From assembly GCF_002262935.1 (NCBI RefSeq), contig NZ_NPIA01000003.1:1-64000 (forward strand): a stretch of DNA of 64,000 nucleotides, written 5' to 3'. This DNA is from Lottiidibacillus patelloidae. Its GTDB lineage: Bacteria > Bacillota > Bacilli > Bacillales > SA5d-4. The translations under genes were made by a program, and so were the position numbers. Numbering within the stretch: the first letter of the stretch is position 1; each line of letters begins with the position of its first letter. The notes under the pieces were generated by a model. It worked only from the letters and a program-made list of their open reading frames with translations, was not told the DNA's origin and made no database searches. Below, piece after piece: positions 26,770 to 36,693 of this stretch.

Positions 26770-28071
26770 ATGAGAATGGTTGATTTAATTGAGAAAAAGC
26801 GTGATGGAGTAGAACTTTCAAAAGAAGAAATCAATTTTATTATTACAGGTTATACAGATGGCTCAATTCCGGATTATCAAATGTCTGCATTTGCAATGGC
26901 TGTTTATTTTAAGGATATGACAACGGAAGAGCGAGCAAATTTCACAATGGCAATGGTAGAGTCCGGTGATCAAATTGATTTATCTAGTATTGAAGGTATT
27001 AAAGTTGATAAACATAGTACTGGTGGTGTAGGAGATACAACAACGTTAGTGTTAGCTCCTTTAGTTGCTGCTTTAGGAGTTCCGGTGGCAAAGATGTCTG
27101 GACGCGGTCTAGGACATACAGGTGGTACAATCGATAAACTTGAAGCTGTTCCGGGGTTCCATGTAGAGATTGACAATGAAAAGTTTGTTGAGCTTGTCAA
27201 TAAAAATAAACTTGCTGTCATCGGTCAAACAGGAAATTTAACGCCTGCTGACAAAAAGCTTTATGGTCTGCGCGATGTTACAGCAACTGTAAGTTCAATT
27301 CCGTTAATTGCAAGTTCAATTATGAGTAAGAAAATTGCAGCTGGAGCTGATGCGATCGTCTTAGATGTAAAAACTGGCGAAGGCGCATTTATGAAAGAAC
27401 TTGACGATGCGAAGGAATTAGCAAAAGCGATGGTGGATATCGGTAATAGCATTGGTAGAAGAACGATGGCAGTTATTTCTGATATGAGCCAACCTCTAGG
27501 TAGAGCAATAGGAAATGCACTTGAAGTAGAAGAAGCTATTGACACTTTAAGAGGGAAAGGCCCTAAGGATTTGGAAGATCTTTGTTTAGCTTTAGGTAGT
27601 CATATGGTGGTCTTAGCAAAAAAGGCTGAAACACATGATGAGGCAAAACAATTATTGAAAGAAGTAATGAATAATGGCAAGGCAATTGAAGCTTTTAAAT
27701 TGTTTTTAGCTTCACAAGGTGGGGATGCAAGTGTCGTTGACAACCCTGAAACTTTACCAAAAGCTAAATATAAAATTGAAGTTCCTGCCAAAGTAAGTGG
27801 AACTGTAAGTAAAATAACAGCTAATGATATTGGAACAGCTGCAATGCTTCTAGGTGCTGGTCGGGCGACGAAAGAATCGGAAATCGACCTTGCAGTAGGT
27901 TTAATGCTCAATAAAAAAGTTGGCGACATTGTCAACGAAGGAGATTCTCTCGTTACGATCCATAGTAATAATGAAAATGTTGCTCCTATTATTGAAATGA
28001 TCCAAGCTTGTTATTCTATTTCTGAAATGGCAACAGAAGTCCCTCCATTAATATATGCGGAGATTAACTAA
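26770..28071 (+). CDS. pdp: Pyrimidine-nucleoside phosphorylase
   Basis: A 433-residue enzyme of the thymidine/pyrimidine phosphorylase family. It has an N-terminal helical domain ([13 protein letters not shown]), the phosphate-binding [13 protein letters not shown], and [21 protein letters not shown]-terminal domain begins about residue 345. It cleaves uridine and thymidine to base and sugar 1-phosphate, which DeoB then converts. The ATG at 26770 follows AAGGGTGAT; a GTG at 26761 lies inside that site. Fourth gene of the salvage operon. Confidence 0.94.
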   Translation: MRMVDLIEKKRDGVELSKEEINFIITGYTDGSIPDYQMSAFAMAVYFKDMTTEERANFTMAMVESGDQIDLSSIEGIKVDKHSTGGVGDTTTLVLAPLVAALGVPVAKMSGRGLGHTGGTIDKLEAVPGFHVEIDNEKFVELVNKNKLAVIGQTGNLTPADKKLYGLRDVTATVSSIPLIASSIMSKKIAAGADAIVLDVKTGEGAFMKELDDAKELAKAMVDIGNSIGRRTMAVISDMSQPLGRAIGNALEVEEAIDTLRGKGPKDLEDLCLALGSHMVVLAKKAETHDEAKQLLKEVMNNGKAIEAFKLFLASQGGDASVVDNPETLPKAKYKIEVPAKVSGTVSKITANDIGTAAMLLGAGRATKESEIDLAVGLMLNKKVGDIVNEGDSLVTIHSNNENVAPIIEMIQACYSISEMATEVPPLIYAEIN

Positions 28072-28100
28072 CTACCTGACTTTCCTCAGGTAGTTTTTTT
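28071..28100 (+). terminator. Rho-independent terminator of the nucleoside salvage operon
   Basis: ACTACCTGA and TCAGGTAGT form a 9-bp stem with a 6-base loop, followed by seven T. Confidence 0.9.
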
Positions 28101-28125
28101 ATTGTTTATTTTTTTACAATACATG

Positions 28126-28154
28126 GTATAAAGTACAACAATTAGGAAAAAATG
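28126..28154 (+). promoter_or_regulatory. Putative sigma-F promoter of dacF
   Basis: GTATA (28126-28130), 14 bases, then GGAAAAAATG (28145-28154). This fits the sigma-F pattern GYATA-N15-GGNNANANT with one base shorter spacing. dacF is sigma-F dependent in B. subtilis. Confidence 0.5.
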
Positions 28155-28180
28155 ACTGTATAAGAATGGAGGGGTATGCG

Positions 28181-29353
28181 ATGAGACGATTTACTACACT
28201 ATTACTAACAATGGTTTTAATTTTCTCTTTACCTGCATTAACAGGGGTTGCAGAAGAAAAGAAGGGACAAAAGCTTGATTTAGCTAAAAATTCCTCGTCA
28301 GCAATAATTATGGAACGAGATACTGGTACTGTAATTTATGAAAAAAATAGTCACGAAAAGTTACCACCAGCAAGTATGACAAAAATAATGACGATGATTT
28401 TAATAATGGAAGCGTTAGAAAAAGGAAAAATTTCTTTAGATGATAAAGTTCGCGCTAGTGAGAATGCTGCTTCAATGGGTGGGTCGCAAATATTCCTTGA
28501 AGCTGGCGAGGAAATGACAGTTCGTGAACTGTTATTGGGAATTGCAGTAGCTTCTGGAAATGATGCTTCTGTTGCAATGGCAGAACATATTTCAGGGTCT
28601 GTCGATGCTTTCATCGGTGAAATGAATGAAAAAGCAAAAGAAATTGGTGTGAAAAACACATACTTCAAGAATACGACAGGTCTTCCAGCTGATGGTCATT
28701 ATAGTACAGCCTATGATATGGCATTAATGGCGAAGGAACTGTTGAAGTACGAAGATATTACAAAATTTACTGGAATATATGATGACTACTTGCGAAAAGG
28801 TTCAGATAAGGAGTTTTGGCTAGTAAATACTAATAAATTAGTTAAGTTTTATGATGGTGTAGATGGCTTAAAGACTGGCTTTACGAGAGAAGCAAAGTAT
28901 TGTTTAACGGCTACAGCTAAAAAGAATGACATGAGAATTATTACTGTTGTCATGGGAGCGCCTACTTCAAAAGAAAGAAATGCTCAAGTCTCTCAAATGC
29001 TTGACTATGCATTTACACATTACCAAACACATAAAAAATATAAGAAAAATGAAAAAATACAAGATGTAAAGGTATCGAAAGGTAATAAGGATAAATTAAA
29101 AGTTTTAACTAGTGAGTCTATTTCAATTTTAACGGAAAAAGGGGCGAAAGTAGAAGGCGTCACTGAAAAAGTTAAACTTAAAAAACTAAGCGTCCCAATT
29201 AAAAAAGGTGATCAAGTAGGAAGTCTAATACTTGAAAAAGATGGAAAAGTTCTGTCTAAAACAGCTTTAGTTGCTGGTGACGATGTTAAGGAAGCTAGCT
29301 TCTGGCAATTATTTAAGCGATCGATTAGTGGCTTTACAAAGAAAAGCAATTAA
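28181..29353 (+). CDS. dacF: D-alanyl-D-alanine carboxypeptidase DacF
   Basis: A 390-residue low-molecular-weight penicillin-binding protein. Signal peptide at the N-terminus (about 1-24). Active-site motifs: S65-x-x-K68 (SMTK), SGN in VASGNDASVAM, and KTG in VDGLKTGFT. The C-terminal beta domain is PBP5-like, and the end (SFWQLFKRSISGFTKKSN) may be an amphipathic membrane anchor. It trims peptide stems during spore cortex synthesis. The ATG at 28181 follows GGAGGGG. Immediately upstream of spoIIAA, as in B. subtilis. Confidence 0.93.
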   Translation: MRRFTTLLLTMVLIFSLPALTGVAEEKKGQKLDLAKNSSSAIIMERDTGTVIYEKNSHEKLPPASMTKIMTMILIMEALEKGKISLDDKVRASENAASMGGSQIFLEAGEEMTVRELLLGIAVASGNDASVAMAEHISGSVDAFIGEMNEKAKEIGVKNTYFKNTTGLPADGHYSTAYDMALMAKELLKYEDITKFTGIYDDYLRKGSDKEFWLVNTNKLVKFYDGVDGLKTGFTREAKYCLTATAKKNDMRIITVVMGAPTSKERNAQVSQMLDYAFTHYQTHKKYKKNEKIQDVKVSKGNKDKLKVLTSESISILTEKGAKVEGVTEKVKLKKLSVPIKKGDQVGSLILEKDGKVLSKTALVAGDDVKEASFWQLFKRSISGFTKKSN

Positions 29354-29401
29354 GTAGATATTTGTTATTTTGTAACGAATAAACACTAGTTTTGTCACGA
29401 A

Positions 29402-29429
29402 GAAGGATTTAGGTTATAAAAAGGAGAAT
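29402..29429 (+). promoter_or_regulatory. Sigma-H promoter of the spoIIA operon
   Basis: GAAGGATTT (29402-29410), 12 bases, then GGAGAAT (29423-29429), matching RnAGGAWWW-N12-RnnGAAT. The spoIIA operon is a classical sigma-H/Spo0A target. Confidence 0.7.
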
Positions 29430-29463
29430 GTCACACTATCCAAGAAAAAAGGGGGAAGATAGT

Positions 29464-29814
29464 GTGAGTCTTCGCATTAATTTAGAAGTAAAAGTAAATG
29501 TTTTATGCATTAGACTTGAAGGAGAACTAGACCACCACACCGCTGAGATACTTCGCAACGATGTACATGCAACACTTGAAAAGGAAAACATAAAACATAT
29601 TGTTTTAAATTTAGAATCGCTTTCCTTTATGGATAGTTCAGGACTTGGAGTTATTTTAGGTCGTTATAAACATATTAAAAACCTCGGTGGAGAAATGATT
29701 GTTTGTGCTATCTCACCTGAAGTTAAGCGTTTGTTTGAGATGTCTGGATTATTTAAAATAATCCGTCTTGAAACAGATGAGACGAAGGCACTCCATACAC
29801 TGGGGGTGGCATGA
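29464..29814 (+). CDS. spoIIAA: Anti-sigma-F factor antagonist SpoIIAA
   Basis: A 116-residue STAS-domain protein. The phospho-acceptor is S58 in [14 protein letters not shown], the same position as in B. subtilis. GTG at 29464 sits 7 bases after AAGGGGGA; the upstream in-frame ATG at 29428 lies within the sigma-H promoter, so is excluded. Unphosphorylated SpoIIAA binds SpoIIAB and frees sigma-F in the forespore. Overlaps the next gene by four bases. Confidence 0.95.
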   Translation: MSLRINLEVKVNVLCIRLEGELDHHTAEILRNDVHATLEKENIKHIVLNLESLSFMDSSGLGVILGRYKHIKNLGGEMIVCAISPEVKRLFEMSGLFKIIRLETDETKALHTLGVA

Positions 29815-30254
29815 TGAGAAATGTCATGGACTTGCAATTTTCAGCACTGAGTCAAAATGAATCTTTTGCCCGAGTTACTGTAACTTCATTTATTGCTCAA
29901 CTTGATCCTACAATGGATGAAATTACTGAAATTAAGACCGTTGTTTCTGAAGCAGTAACAAATGCAATTATTCATGGATATGAAAATGACCCAAATGGGA
30001 TTGTTTATATTTCAGTTGTGCTAGAAGAGGATACTGTTTATTTAACGATTAAGGATAAAGGGATTGGTATATCTGATTTAGAAGAAGCAAAACAACCTTT
30101 ATTTACGACAAAACCTGAATTAGAACGCTCTGGGATGGGTTTTACAATCATGGAAAATTTTATGGACCATGTGCAAGTCGAATCAGAAGCAAGCAAAGGG
30201 ACGACTATTCATTTAACGAAACACTTATCAAATAAGAAATCGCTTTGTAACTAA
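29811..30254 (+). CDS. spoIIAB: Anti-sigma-F factor / serine kinase SpoIIAB
   Basis: A 147-residue GHKL-fold kinase with N-box [12 protein letters not shown]1 box IKDKGIGI and G2 box [10 protein letters not shown]. It binds sigma-F in the ATP form and phosphorylates SpoIIAA. ATGA overlap with spoIIAA keeps the two products in step. Two ATGs in a row (29811, 29814). Confidence 0.95.
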   Translation: MMRNVMDLQFSALSQNESFARVTVTSFIAQLDPTMDEITEIKTVVSEAVTNAIIHGYENDPNGIVYISVVLEEDTVYLTIKDKGIGISDLEEAKQPLFTTKPELERSGMGFTIMENFMDHVQVESEASKGTTIHLTKHLSNKKSLCN

Positions 30255-30266
30255 GGAGTTCTCGAT

Positions 30267-31025
30267 ATGGATGTGGAGGTCAAAAAGAAAAAAAGTAAGG
30301 AAACTTACTTAACTGATCAAGAAGTTAAAGAACTCATCAGGCGCAGTCACCTTGGAGACGATATAGCGAGAGATACTATTGTTCAAAAAAATATTCGTTT
30401 AGTATGGTCTGTTGTTCAGCGATTTTTAAATCGTGGCTATGAAGCAGATGACCTTTTTCAAATCGGCTGTATTGGGCTGCTGAAATCTGTAGATAAATTT
30501 GATCTTTCTTATGATGTGAAGTTCTCTACTTATGCTGTACCAATGATAATTGGGGAGATACAGCGTTTTATCCGTGATGATGGAACTGTAAAAGTTAGCC
30601 GTTCATTAAAAGAAATGGGTAATAAAATAAGACGGGCACGTGATGATTTATCTAAAACTTTTGGACGGGTTCCTACCGTTAATGAAATTGCCGAAAAATT
30701 GGAGATTACACCGGAAGAAGTTGTGTTAGCTCAAGAAGCTAGCAGGTCACCATCTTCCATCCATGAAACGGTTTATGAAAATGATGGAGATCCCATTACC
30801 TTGCTTGATCAAATTGCTGATAACGAAACGAAGTGGTTCGATAAAATTGCTTTAAATGAAGCAATCCGAATGTTGGATGAAAGAGAACGACTAATCGTTT
30901 TCCTTAGATATTACAAAGATCAAACGCAGTCAGAAGTAGCAGAACGGTTAAGTATTTCACAAGTACAAGTCTCGCGCTTAGAAAAGAAAATATTAAAGAT
31001 TATGAAGGACCAAATGGATGATTAA
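30267..31025 (+). CDS. sigF: Forespore sigma factor sigma-F
   Basis: A 252-residue sigma-70 family factor. Region 2 has LVWSVVQRFLNRGYEADDLFQIGCIGLLKSVDKFD and FSTYAVPMIIGEIQRFIRDDG; region 3 includes RSLKEMGNKIRRARDDL; region 4 has the helix-turn-helix QSEVAERLSISQVQVSRLEKKIL. It controls the first forespore genes. Third gene of the spoIIA operon. Confidence 0.96.
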   Translation: MDVEVKKKKSKETYLTDQEVKELIRRSHLGDDIARDTIVQKNIRLVWSVVQRFLNRGYEADDLFQIGCIGLLKSVDKFDLSYDVKFSTYAVPMIIGEIQRFIRDDGTVKVSRSLKEMGNKIRRARDDLSKTFGRVPTVNEIAEKLEITPEEVVLAQEASRSPSSIHETVYENDGDPITLLDQIADNETKWFDKIALNEAIRMLDERERLIVFLRYYKDQTQSEVAERLSISQVQVSRLEKKILKIMKDQMDD

Positions 31026-31044
31026 ATCTATTTGGTCTTTTTTA
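31008..31044 (+). terminator. Rho-independent terminator of the spoIIA operon
   Basis: GACCAAAT (31008-31015) pairs with ATTTGGTC (31030-31037), followed by TTTTTT. The stem overlaps the sigF stop codon. Confidence 0.8.
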
Positions 31045-31400
31045 TATGAAAGGCCGAAGCTTCCGGTCAGCGACGTATGAGCTGGAACACTTTGTTTGAG
31101 ATAAAGGAAGCATCGAAAAGGAAAGGCAACTGTTCATCAACGATGGAACTGGAATACTACGAATGAGATAAAGGAAACACAAAAAGCGGAGCGTTTTGAT
31201 GTTGACTTATCGTAAGTGAGTAGTATGAAGTTCTCAAGTTGATAGGAGCCTTTTCTAGACACCACTTCACTGATCGATGTTGACTTATCGTAAAAAAGAA
31301 GTGTGAAGATAACTAGTCGCTGGAAGCAGAGGCTAGATCAGAAAAAGAAAGGCAGAAGCTTCCGATCAGCGACGTATGAGCTAATAAATGGAAAGTTTTA
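31045..31400. repeat. Dispersed repeat family A, composite copy
   Basis: This gene-free stretch contains near-identical direct repeats: GAAGCTTCCGGTCAGCGACG at 31056 and its variant at 31355 (both continue TATGAGCT), two GAGATAAAGGAA blocks, and two copies of GATGTTGACTTATCGTAA (about 31198 and 31273), each followed by a GTGTGAAG- or GTATGAAG-like sequence. The same blocks are found inverted at 1-115. It looks like one element nested in, or duplicated next to, another. No coding frame of note. The spoVA promoter follows directly. Confidence 0.7.
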
Positions 31401-31414
31401 CAAAGGGTCTAGTC

Positions 31415-31444
31415 GCATGATGTTAATGTCATGTACTCATACTA
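31415..31444 (+). promoter_or_regulatory. Putative sigma-G promoter of the spoVA operon
   Basis: GCATG (31415-31419), 18 bases, then CATACTA (31438-31444), in line with the sigma-G pattern GYATR-N17/18-CATnMTA. spoVA is sigma-G dependent in B. subtilis. Confidence 0.65.
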
Positions 31445-31490
31445 ACAAATACAACAGGTAATGTAAGTAATGTAGATAGGGGGAATTTGG

Positions 31491-32117
31491 ATGGAATTTC
31501 ACACGATTTATTTGAGAATGAGAAATAGAGTCCATGTCAGCCCGAATATGCACATTACATTAAAAGATGTAGCCCAAGTTGTTGCACATGAAGAAATAGC
31601 TGAAGATTTAAGGTCGTTGCAAGTGTATAGTATTAAACCGCATGATAAAACGATTGTAGTTTTAGATGTGATGAAAATTGTCAGTACGATTCAAGAACAC
31701 TTTAAAAACATTGATGTACAAACAATAGGTCCAGCACAAACGATTGTTGAAGTTGTTTATAAAAAGAAGAAATTAACGTCTGCCTATTTTGCTTTTGTCT
31801 GGCTTTTGCTTTTTTTCGGAGCAGCTCTTGCAATAATGAATTTCCATGAAGACGTCAGCATGAGAGAAGTGCATCAGCGAATTCATTACATTGTTACTGG
31901 AGAGGTTAGCAAATATCCATTACTATTACAAATCCCTTATTCGCTAGGCCTCGGTATAGGAATGGTTCTTTTCTTTAATCACTTTTTTAGAAAGAGGTTA
32001 AATGAAGAACCGAGTCCCCTTGAAGTTGAAATGCATAATTATCAGCTTGATTTAGATCAATATGTCATTGTCCATGAAAACAAGGAAAGTGTGAAAAACC
32101 TAGATGATGCCGATTGA
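31491..32117 (+). CDS. spoVAA: Stage V sporulation protein AA
   Basis: A 208-residue protein: N-terminal soluble half (to about 90), then two membrane helices (AYFAFVWLLLFFGAALAIM and a second near 140-160) and a charged tail. It matches SpoVAA by length and by place at the head of a spoVA operon, behind a sigma-G-type promoter. SpoVA proteins move dipicolinate across the inner spore membrane. Overlaps spoVAB by 14 bases. Confidence 0.9.
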   Translation: MEFHTIYLRMRNRVHVSPNMHITLKDVAQVVAHEEIAEDLRSLQVYSIKPHDKTIVVLDVMKIVSTIQEHFKNIDVQTIGPAQTIVEVVYKKKKLTSAYFAFVWLLLFFGAALAIMNFHEDVSMREVHQRIHYIVTGEVSKYPLLLQIPYSLGLGIGMVLFFNHFFRKRLNEEPSPLEVEMHNYQLDLDQYVIVHENKESVKNLDDAD

Positions 32118-32529
32118 AATACTTCTATTACTTGTAATAGGATTTAGCGGTGGGATAGCGGTTGGTGCTGGATTTGTAGCATTCTTAACTGTATTAGGCA
32201 TCATCCCTCGTTTAACACAATTAACTAGAACCAAAAAGTATATTAGATTTTATGAAGTAGCAATAATACTAGGATCAATGATTAGTGCGTGGCTAAGTTT
32301 GCGAGATCATACACTCGAAATTCCAAGCTTTTCTTTAATAATACTCGGGCTCTTTTTTGGAGTCTTCGTTGGAATGTTAGCTGCAGCCTTAACCGAAGTA
32401 TTAAATGTCTTACCAATATTAGCAAAAAGAATTGGCGTTCATGAAAAGATAGTTTATTTATTAATGGCAATTGTTTTCGGTAAGATGATTGGCTCCCTCT
32501 TTCACTGGTTATTTTACGTTTACCTTTAA
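32104..32529 (+). CDS. spoVAB: Stage V sporulation protein AB
   Basis: A 141-residue membrane protein with about four helices and a glycine-rich first helix (LLLVIGFSGGIAVGAGFVAFL). Fits SpoVAB by length and position. The gene that follows is spoVAEA; spoVAC, spoVAD and spoVAEB, expected here, are absent from the 74-bp gap. Confidence 0.9.
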   Translation: MMPIEILLLLVIGFSGGIAVGAGFVAFLTVLGIIPRLTQLTRTKKYIRFYEVAIILGSMISAWLSLRDHTLEIPSFSLIILGLFFGVFVGMLAAALTEVLNVLPILAKRIGVHEKIVYLLMAIVFGKMIGSLFHWLFYVYL

Positions 32530-32603
32530 TCTGTATTGAAAATCATGTATCTCAAACGAAACTGGCTACATACAATTTGTGAAAATAATGAGGTGAATTA
32601 CCT

Positions 32604-33164
32604 ATGAAGCGAAGGGTCATTATCGTTACAGATGGAGATGAATATGCACATAAAGCGATAGCTTACGTTGCCCATGAAATTGGTGGGCGCTGTATTTCTC
32701 AATCACAAGGGAATCCTACGAAAGCTTCGGGTAAACAATTAGTTGAATGGGTGCACGATACTCCACATGATCCAGTATTTGTTATGTTTGATGATAGTGG
32801 TTATACCGGTGAAGGGTATGGTGAAAGAGCAATGCGCTATGTTGCCAAGCATCCTTCTATTGAAGTGATAGGAGCGCTTGCAGTCGCCTCTAACTCCCAT
32901 CACTATGAGTGGTCAAGAGTAGATGTTTCAATAGATCGCTTTGGTGAATTGTCGCACTATGGTGTCGATAAATATGGACTTCCAGACCTGGAAGAGGGAA
33001 GAATTAATGGTGATACTGTTTCGATTTTAGAAGATTTAAACATTCCTATAGTTGTTGGTATTGGAGATATTGGAAAAATGGCAAGGCAAGATGACGTCTC
33101 AAAAGGCTCGCCAATTACAAGGCAAGCGGTTGAACTTATATTAGAAAGGAGTGGCTTCCAGTGA
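32604..33164 (+). CDS. spoVAEA: Stage V sporulation protein AEA
   Basis: A 186-residue soluble protein beginning [21 protein letters not shown], with [31 protein letters not shown] and [14 protein letters not shown], all typical of SpoVAEA. In B. subtilis SpoVAEA acts in germination with SpoVAF. ATG behind GAGGTGA. It overlaps spoVAF by four bases. Confidence 0.9.
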   Translation: MKRRVIIVTDGDEYAHKAIAYVAHEIGGRCISQSQGNPTKASGKQLVEWVHDTPHDPVFVMFDDSGYTGEGYGERAMRYVAKHPSIEVIGALAVASNSHHYEWSRVDVSIDRFGELSHYGVDKYGLPDLEEGRINGDTVSILEDLNIPIVVGIGDIGKMARQDDVSKGSPITRQAVELILERSGFQ

Positions 33165-34636
33165 CCAAAAACAATAATGAGACTCCTATTTACTCTAAGT
33201 TATATGAAAATGAAAAATACTTTAAAGAAAAAATTGGCATGGGAACAAGCTTTGATATTGGTGTACGAAAAATAACAATATTGGACACGGAAGTTCATAT
33301 ATACTTTTTAAATGGATTGTGTGATACACAATTTATTATTGAATTAATGAAAGAAATGGTTGAATTAAATATTTCTGAAAAGCAACAACATGTTGTTACA
33401 AAAGATTTAATTGAAAACCGCTTAACACACCAACAAGTGTCTAAATCAAAAACATTAGATGAGGCGGTCGACCAGTTACTTTCCGGATTAATTATTATTA
33501 TGATGGAGGGGGAAGGTGAAGCGATAGTTGTTGATGTTAGAAGCTATCCGGGCCGGTCACCTCAAGAACCTGATACGGAAAAAGTAGTTCGCGGAGCGCG
33601 AGACGGTTATACAGAAAACTTAATTGAAAATACAGCATTAACGCGAAGAAGAATTCGTGATGAAAGATTAAGAAATGAAATATTACAAGTAGGAGAACGT
33701 TCGAAAACGGATGTATGTATTTCCTACATTCAAGATGTAGCTGATCCTAAATTAGTAAAAAAATTACGAGATGAACTTAACGCCATCGATATTGATGGAA
33801 TTCCGATGGCTGACAAAACAATTGAAGAATTTTTAGTCCATCAAGGGATGAATCCATTCCCACTTGTGAGATATACAGAAAGACCGGATGTTGTTGCATC
33901 GCATTTACTTGAAGGGCATGTTGTTGTAATGGTAGATACTTCTCCGAGTGTCATCATTACACCTACTACTTATTTTCATCATGTGCAACATGCAGAAGAA
34001 TACCGTCAAACACCGCTTGTAGGTGCATTTTTACGATGGGTGCGATTTATTGGTATGATTGCATCACTATACTTATTGCCATTATGGCTTTTGTTCGTTT
34101 TAGAACCTTCGTTATTACCGGAGAACTTAAAATTTATTGGGCCGAATGAAGTAACTAAGATTCCAATTTTTGTCCAAATTTTATTCGCAGAATTAGGAGT
34201 AGATATGCTCAGGATGGCTGCCATTCATACTCCGACCCCGTTATCGACAGCGATGGGATTAATTGCAGCAGTATTAATTGGACAAATTGCCATTGATGTA
34301 GGACTATTCGTTCCAGAAGTAATATTGTATGTAGCGGCATCAGCAATTGGCTCGTTTGCAACACCAAGTTATGAATTAGGAATTGCCAATAAAATTATTA
34401 GAATTCTACTATTAATTGCAGTAGTTATTTTCAAAGCCCCAGGTTTTGTAGTAGCTGCCACTATCATTATGCTCCTTATGATTCGCATTCGTTCACTAGA
34501 TACGCCTTATTTATGGCCATTCATTCCATTTAATGCAAAGGCGTTAATGCAAATTATCGTTCGTGTTTCTGTGCCACTTACGAAAAAGAGACCGAGTATT
34601 GTTAAACCGCAACAATCTCAAAAGCAACCGAATTAA
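33161..34636 (+). CDS. spoVAF: Stage V sporulation protein AF (GerA-family subunit)
   Basis: A 491-residue GerA/SpoVAF protein. A large N-terminal soluble region (to about 290) is followed by five or so membrane helices starting [24 protein letters not shown]. Family segments such as [24 protein letters not shown] and [24 protein letters not shown] are present. GTG start overlaps the spoVAEA stop (GTGA) behind AAAGGAG. Confidence 0.92.
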   Translation: MTKNNNETPIYSKLYENEKYFKEKIGMGTSFDIGVRKITILDTEVHIYFLNGLCDTQFIIELMKEMVELNISEKQQHVVTKDLIENRLTHQQVSKSKTLDEAVDQLLSGLIIIMMEGEGEAIVVDVRSYPGRSPQEPDTEKVVRGARDGYTENLIENTALTRRRIRDERLRNEILQVGERSKTDVCISYIQDVADPKLVKKLRDELNAIDIDGIPMADKTIEEFLVHQGMNPFPLVRYTERPDVVASHLLEGHVVVMVDTSPSVIITPTTYFHHVQHAEEYRQTPLVGAFLRWVRFIGMIASLYLLPLWLLFVLEPSLLPENLKFIGPNEVTKIPIFVQILFAELGVDMLRMAAIHTPTPLSTAMGLIAAVLIGQIAIDVGLFVPEVILYVAASAIGSFATPSYELGIANKIIRILLLIAVVIFKAPGFVVAATIIMLLMIRIRSLDTPYLWPFIPFNAKALMQIIVRVSVPLTKKRPSIVKPQQSQKQPN

Positions 34637-34708
34637 GATGGTTTGAAATGCAATTAGTTTTATGGTAAATTTAAAGAAATTTAACACTTTAATACAGTAA
34701 CACAAGTT

Positions 34709-34739
34709 GGGCAGCTTGTAATATAGCTGTCCGCTTTTT
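34709..34739 (+). terminator. Rho-independent terminator of the spoVA operon
   Basis: GGGCAGCT (34709-34716) pairs with AGCTGTCC (34725-34732), loop of eight, followed by GCTTTTT. Confidence 0.65.
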
Positions 34740-34768
34740 AGTATTGAAAAGTAAAGGGAGTACTTATT

Positions 34769-36082
34769 GTGAAAGAATCTAATAATAATCTTAATCACTT
34801 ATTAATTGGCGGTATAAGTGCAGTTGACCTTGCAAAAAAATACGGTACACCTTTAATTGCATATGATGTGGAATTGATTAGAAAACGCTGTCAGGAATTT
34901 AAAGATGCATTTGCAAAACATGGAATAGCAAATCAAGTTGCATACGCAAGTAAAGCCTTTTGTTCCATAGCAATTGTACAAGTTATGAAAGAAGAAGGCA
35001 TGAGCTTAGACGTAGTGTCAGGTGGGGAATTACATACTGCTTTAAGTGCAGGGTTTCCTCCAGAAAAAATTCATTTCCATGGCAATAATAAAAGTAAGGC
35101 AGAAATCGAAATGGCCATTGACGCCAATATAGGTTGCTTTGTCGTAGATAACTTTTATGAGCTTGCTTTATTAGAAGAAGTAGGTCGAGAAAAAAATAAA
35201 CGTATTTCTGTATTGTTAAGAATGACACCAGGCATTGAAGCACATACTCATGAATACATACTAACTGGACAAGAGGATTCGAAATTTGGCTTTGATTTAT
35301 TAAGTGGACAAGGTGATCAAGCGATAGTCTACGCACTTAAAAGCTCTGAACTTGATTTACTAGGCATCCATTGTCATATTGGTTCGCAAATTTTTGAAAC
35401 GACTGGCTTTATTTTGGCTGCCGATAAAATGTTTGAGGCGATTGGGAAATGGAAAGATAGTTTTGCCTATGTTCCGAAAGTTGTTAATCTTGGAGGCGGA
35501 TTTGGGATTCGTTATGTACAAGAAGACGAACCACTTCCACTAAGTAGATATGTTGATGAATTAGTTGCAGCAATTAAGCAACATGCAGAAAGCCTAGATA
35601 TAAAGATGCCAGAAATATGGATTGAACCTGGTCGTTCTATTGTTGGAGAAGCTGGGACAACCATTTACCAAATAGGTTCAGAAAAAGATATTCCGAATGT
35701 TCGCAAGTACGTTTCCATTGATGGTGGTATGTCTGACAACCTTCGCCCTGCATTATATGATGCAAAATATCATGCAGTGATTGCTAATAGAGTTAATGAT
35801 GATGCTTCTGAAAAAGTTTCTATTGCAGGAAAATGTTGTGAAACAGGTGACATGCTTATTTGGGATATTATGTTACCGAAAGTTGAAGCTGGAGAATATT
35901 TAGCAGTATTTAGTACAGGAGCATATGGTTATTCCATGGCGAACAATTATAATCGTATTCCAAGACCAGCTGTTGTATTTGTTGAGAACGGACAAGACAC
36001 TCTAGTAATTAAAAGAGAAACATATGATGATATTGTTAAAAATGATTTACCATATAAGAGCAATGCATTAACAAAAAACTAA
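34769..36082 (+). CDS. lysA: Diaminopimelate decarboxylase
   Basis: A 437-residue fold-type III PLP enzyme. PLP lysine in YASKAFCSIAI; HCHIGSQIF, LGGGFGIRY, IEPGRSIVGEAG and GKCCETGD carry the PLP-phosphate and substrate residues. It makes L-lysine from meso-diaminopimelate. GTG start 8 bases after AAGGGAG. The same genome also appears to encode lysine breakdown (6268-7428), so the two routes must be regulated apart. Same spoVA-lysA-ppiB order as B. subtilis. Confidence 0.95.
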   Translation: MKESNNNLNHLLIGGISAVDLAKKYGTPLIAYDVELIRKRCQEFKDAFAKHGIANQVAYASKAFCSIAIVQVMKEEGMSLDVVSGGELHTALSAGFPPEKIHFHGNNKSKAEIEMAIDANIGCFVVDNFYELALLEEVGREKNKRISVLLRMTPGIEAHTHEYILTGQEDSKFGFDLLSGQGDQAIVYALKSSELDLLGIHCHIGSQIFETTGFILAADKMFEAIGKWKDSFAYVPKVVNLGGGFGIRYVQEDEPLPLSRYVDELVAAIKQHAESLDIKMPEIWIEPGRSIVGEAGTTIYQIGSEKDIPNVRKYVSIDGGMSDNLRPALYDAKYHAVIANRVNDDASEKVSIAGKCCETGDMLIWDIMLPKVEAGEYLAVFSTGAYGYSMANNYNRIPRPAVVFVENGQDTLVIKRETYDDIVKNDLPYKSNALTKN

Positions 36083-36121
36083 TTAATATGTTATTATGAT
36101 TTTGAAATGGAGGTAATATTA

Positions 36122-36556
36122 ATGAAAAAAGCATCAATTTCTTTTGAAAATGGCGAACAGCTTATTATTGAACTTTATCCAAATGAAGCTCCAGAAACAG
36201 TTGCAAACTTTGAAAAATTAGCGAATGAAGGATTCTACAACGGTTTAACTTTTCACCGTGTAATTCCTGGTTTCGTTGCACAAGGTGGCTGTCCATTAGG
36301 TACTGGTACAGGTGGTCCTGGGTATTCTATTAAATGTGAAACGGAAGGAAATCCACATAAACATGTTCCAGGTGCTCTTTCTATGGCACACGCTGGTAAA
36401 GATACTGGTGGAAGTCAATTCTTCGTCGTACACGAAGCACAGCCTCATTTAGACGGTGTACATACTGTATTTGGACAAGTTATTGAAGGTTTAGATTCAG
36501 TTTACCGAATTAAACAAGGCGATGTTATGAAAGAAGTTAAAGTTTGGGAAGAATAA
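36122..36556 (+). CDS. ppiB: Peptidyl-prolyl cis-trans isomerase (cyclophilin)
   Basis: A 144-residue cytoplasmic cyclophilin with [41 protein letters not shown] and [10 protein letters not shown]. The catalytic Arg is in FHRVIPGF. The ATG at 36122 follows TGGAGGTAA; the ATG 15 bases upstream is inside that site. Followed by its own terminator. Confidence 0.94.
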   Translation: MKKASISFENGEQLIIELYPNEAPETVANFEKLANEGFYNGLTFHRVIPGFVAQGGCPLGTGTGGPGYSIKCETEGNPHKHVPGALSMAHAGKDTGGSQFFVVHEAQPHLDGVHTVFGQVIEGLDSVYRIKQGDVMKEVKVWEE

Positions 36557-36563
36557 TTCTAGC

Positions 36564-36594
36564 GGACCCTGCAAAAGTGTAGGGTCTTTTTTTA
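36564..36594 (+). terminator. Rho-independent terminator of ppiB
   Basis: GGACCCT (36564-36570) pairs with AGGGTC (36581-36586) across a ten-base loop, followed by seven T. Confidence 0.8.
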
Positions 36595-36693
36595 TTTACT
36601 AATTTCAGATAAGTTGAAAATAATTTTTAACTCGCTTAAGCTGTTTATTAAGAACTCAAAGTATTCTTATGGTATACTATACTCAATTAAATA

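Noticed and set aside
27261-27545. Minus-strand open frames opposite pdp and punA
   Set aside because: They are shadows produced by codon bias of the plus-strand genes; no start signals.
29428-29463. Upstream ATG for spoIIAA adding 12 residues
   Set aside because: The ATG lies in the sigma-H -10 region and before the ribosome site; the GTG at 29464 restores the known length and the Ser58 numbering.
31045-31400. Possible CRISPR array because of direct repeats
   Set aside because: Repeated blocks differ from each other, are unequally spaced, and there are no regular spacers or cas genes.
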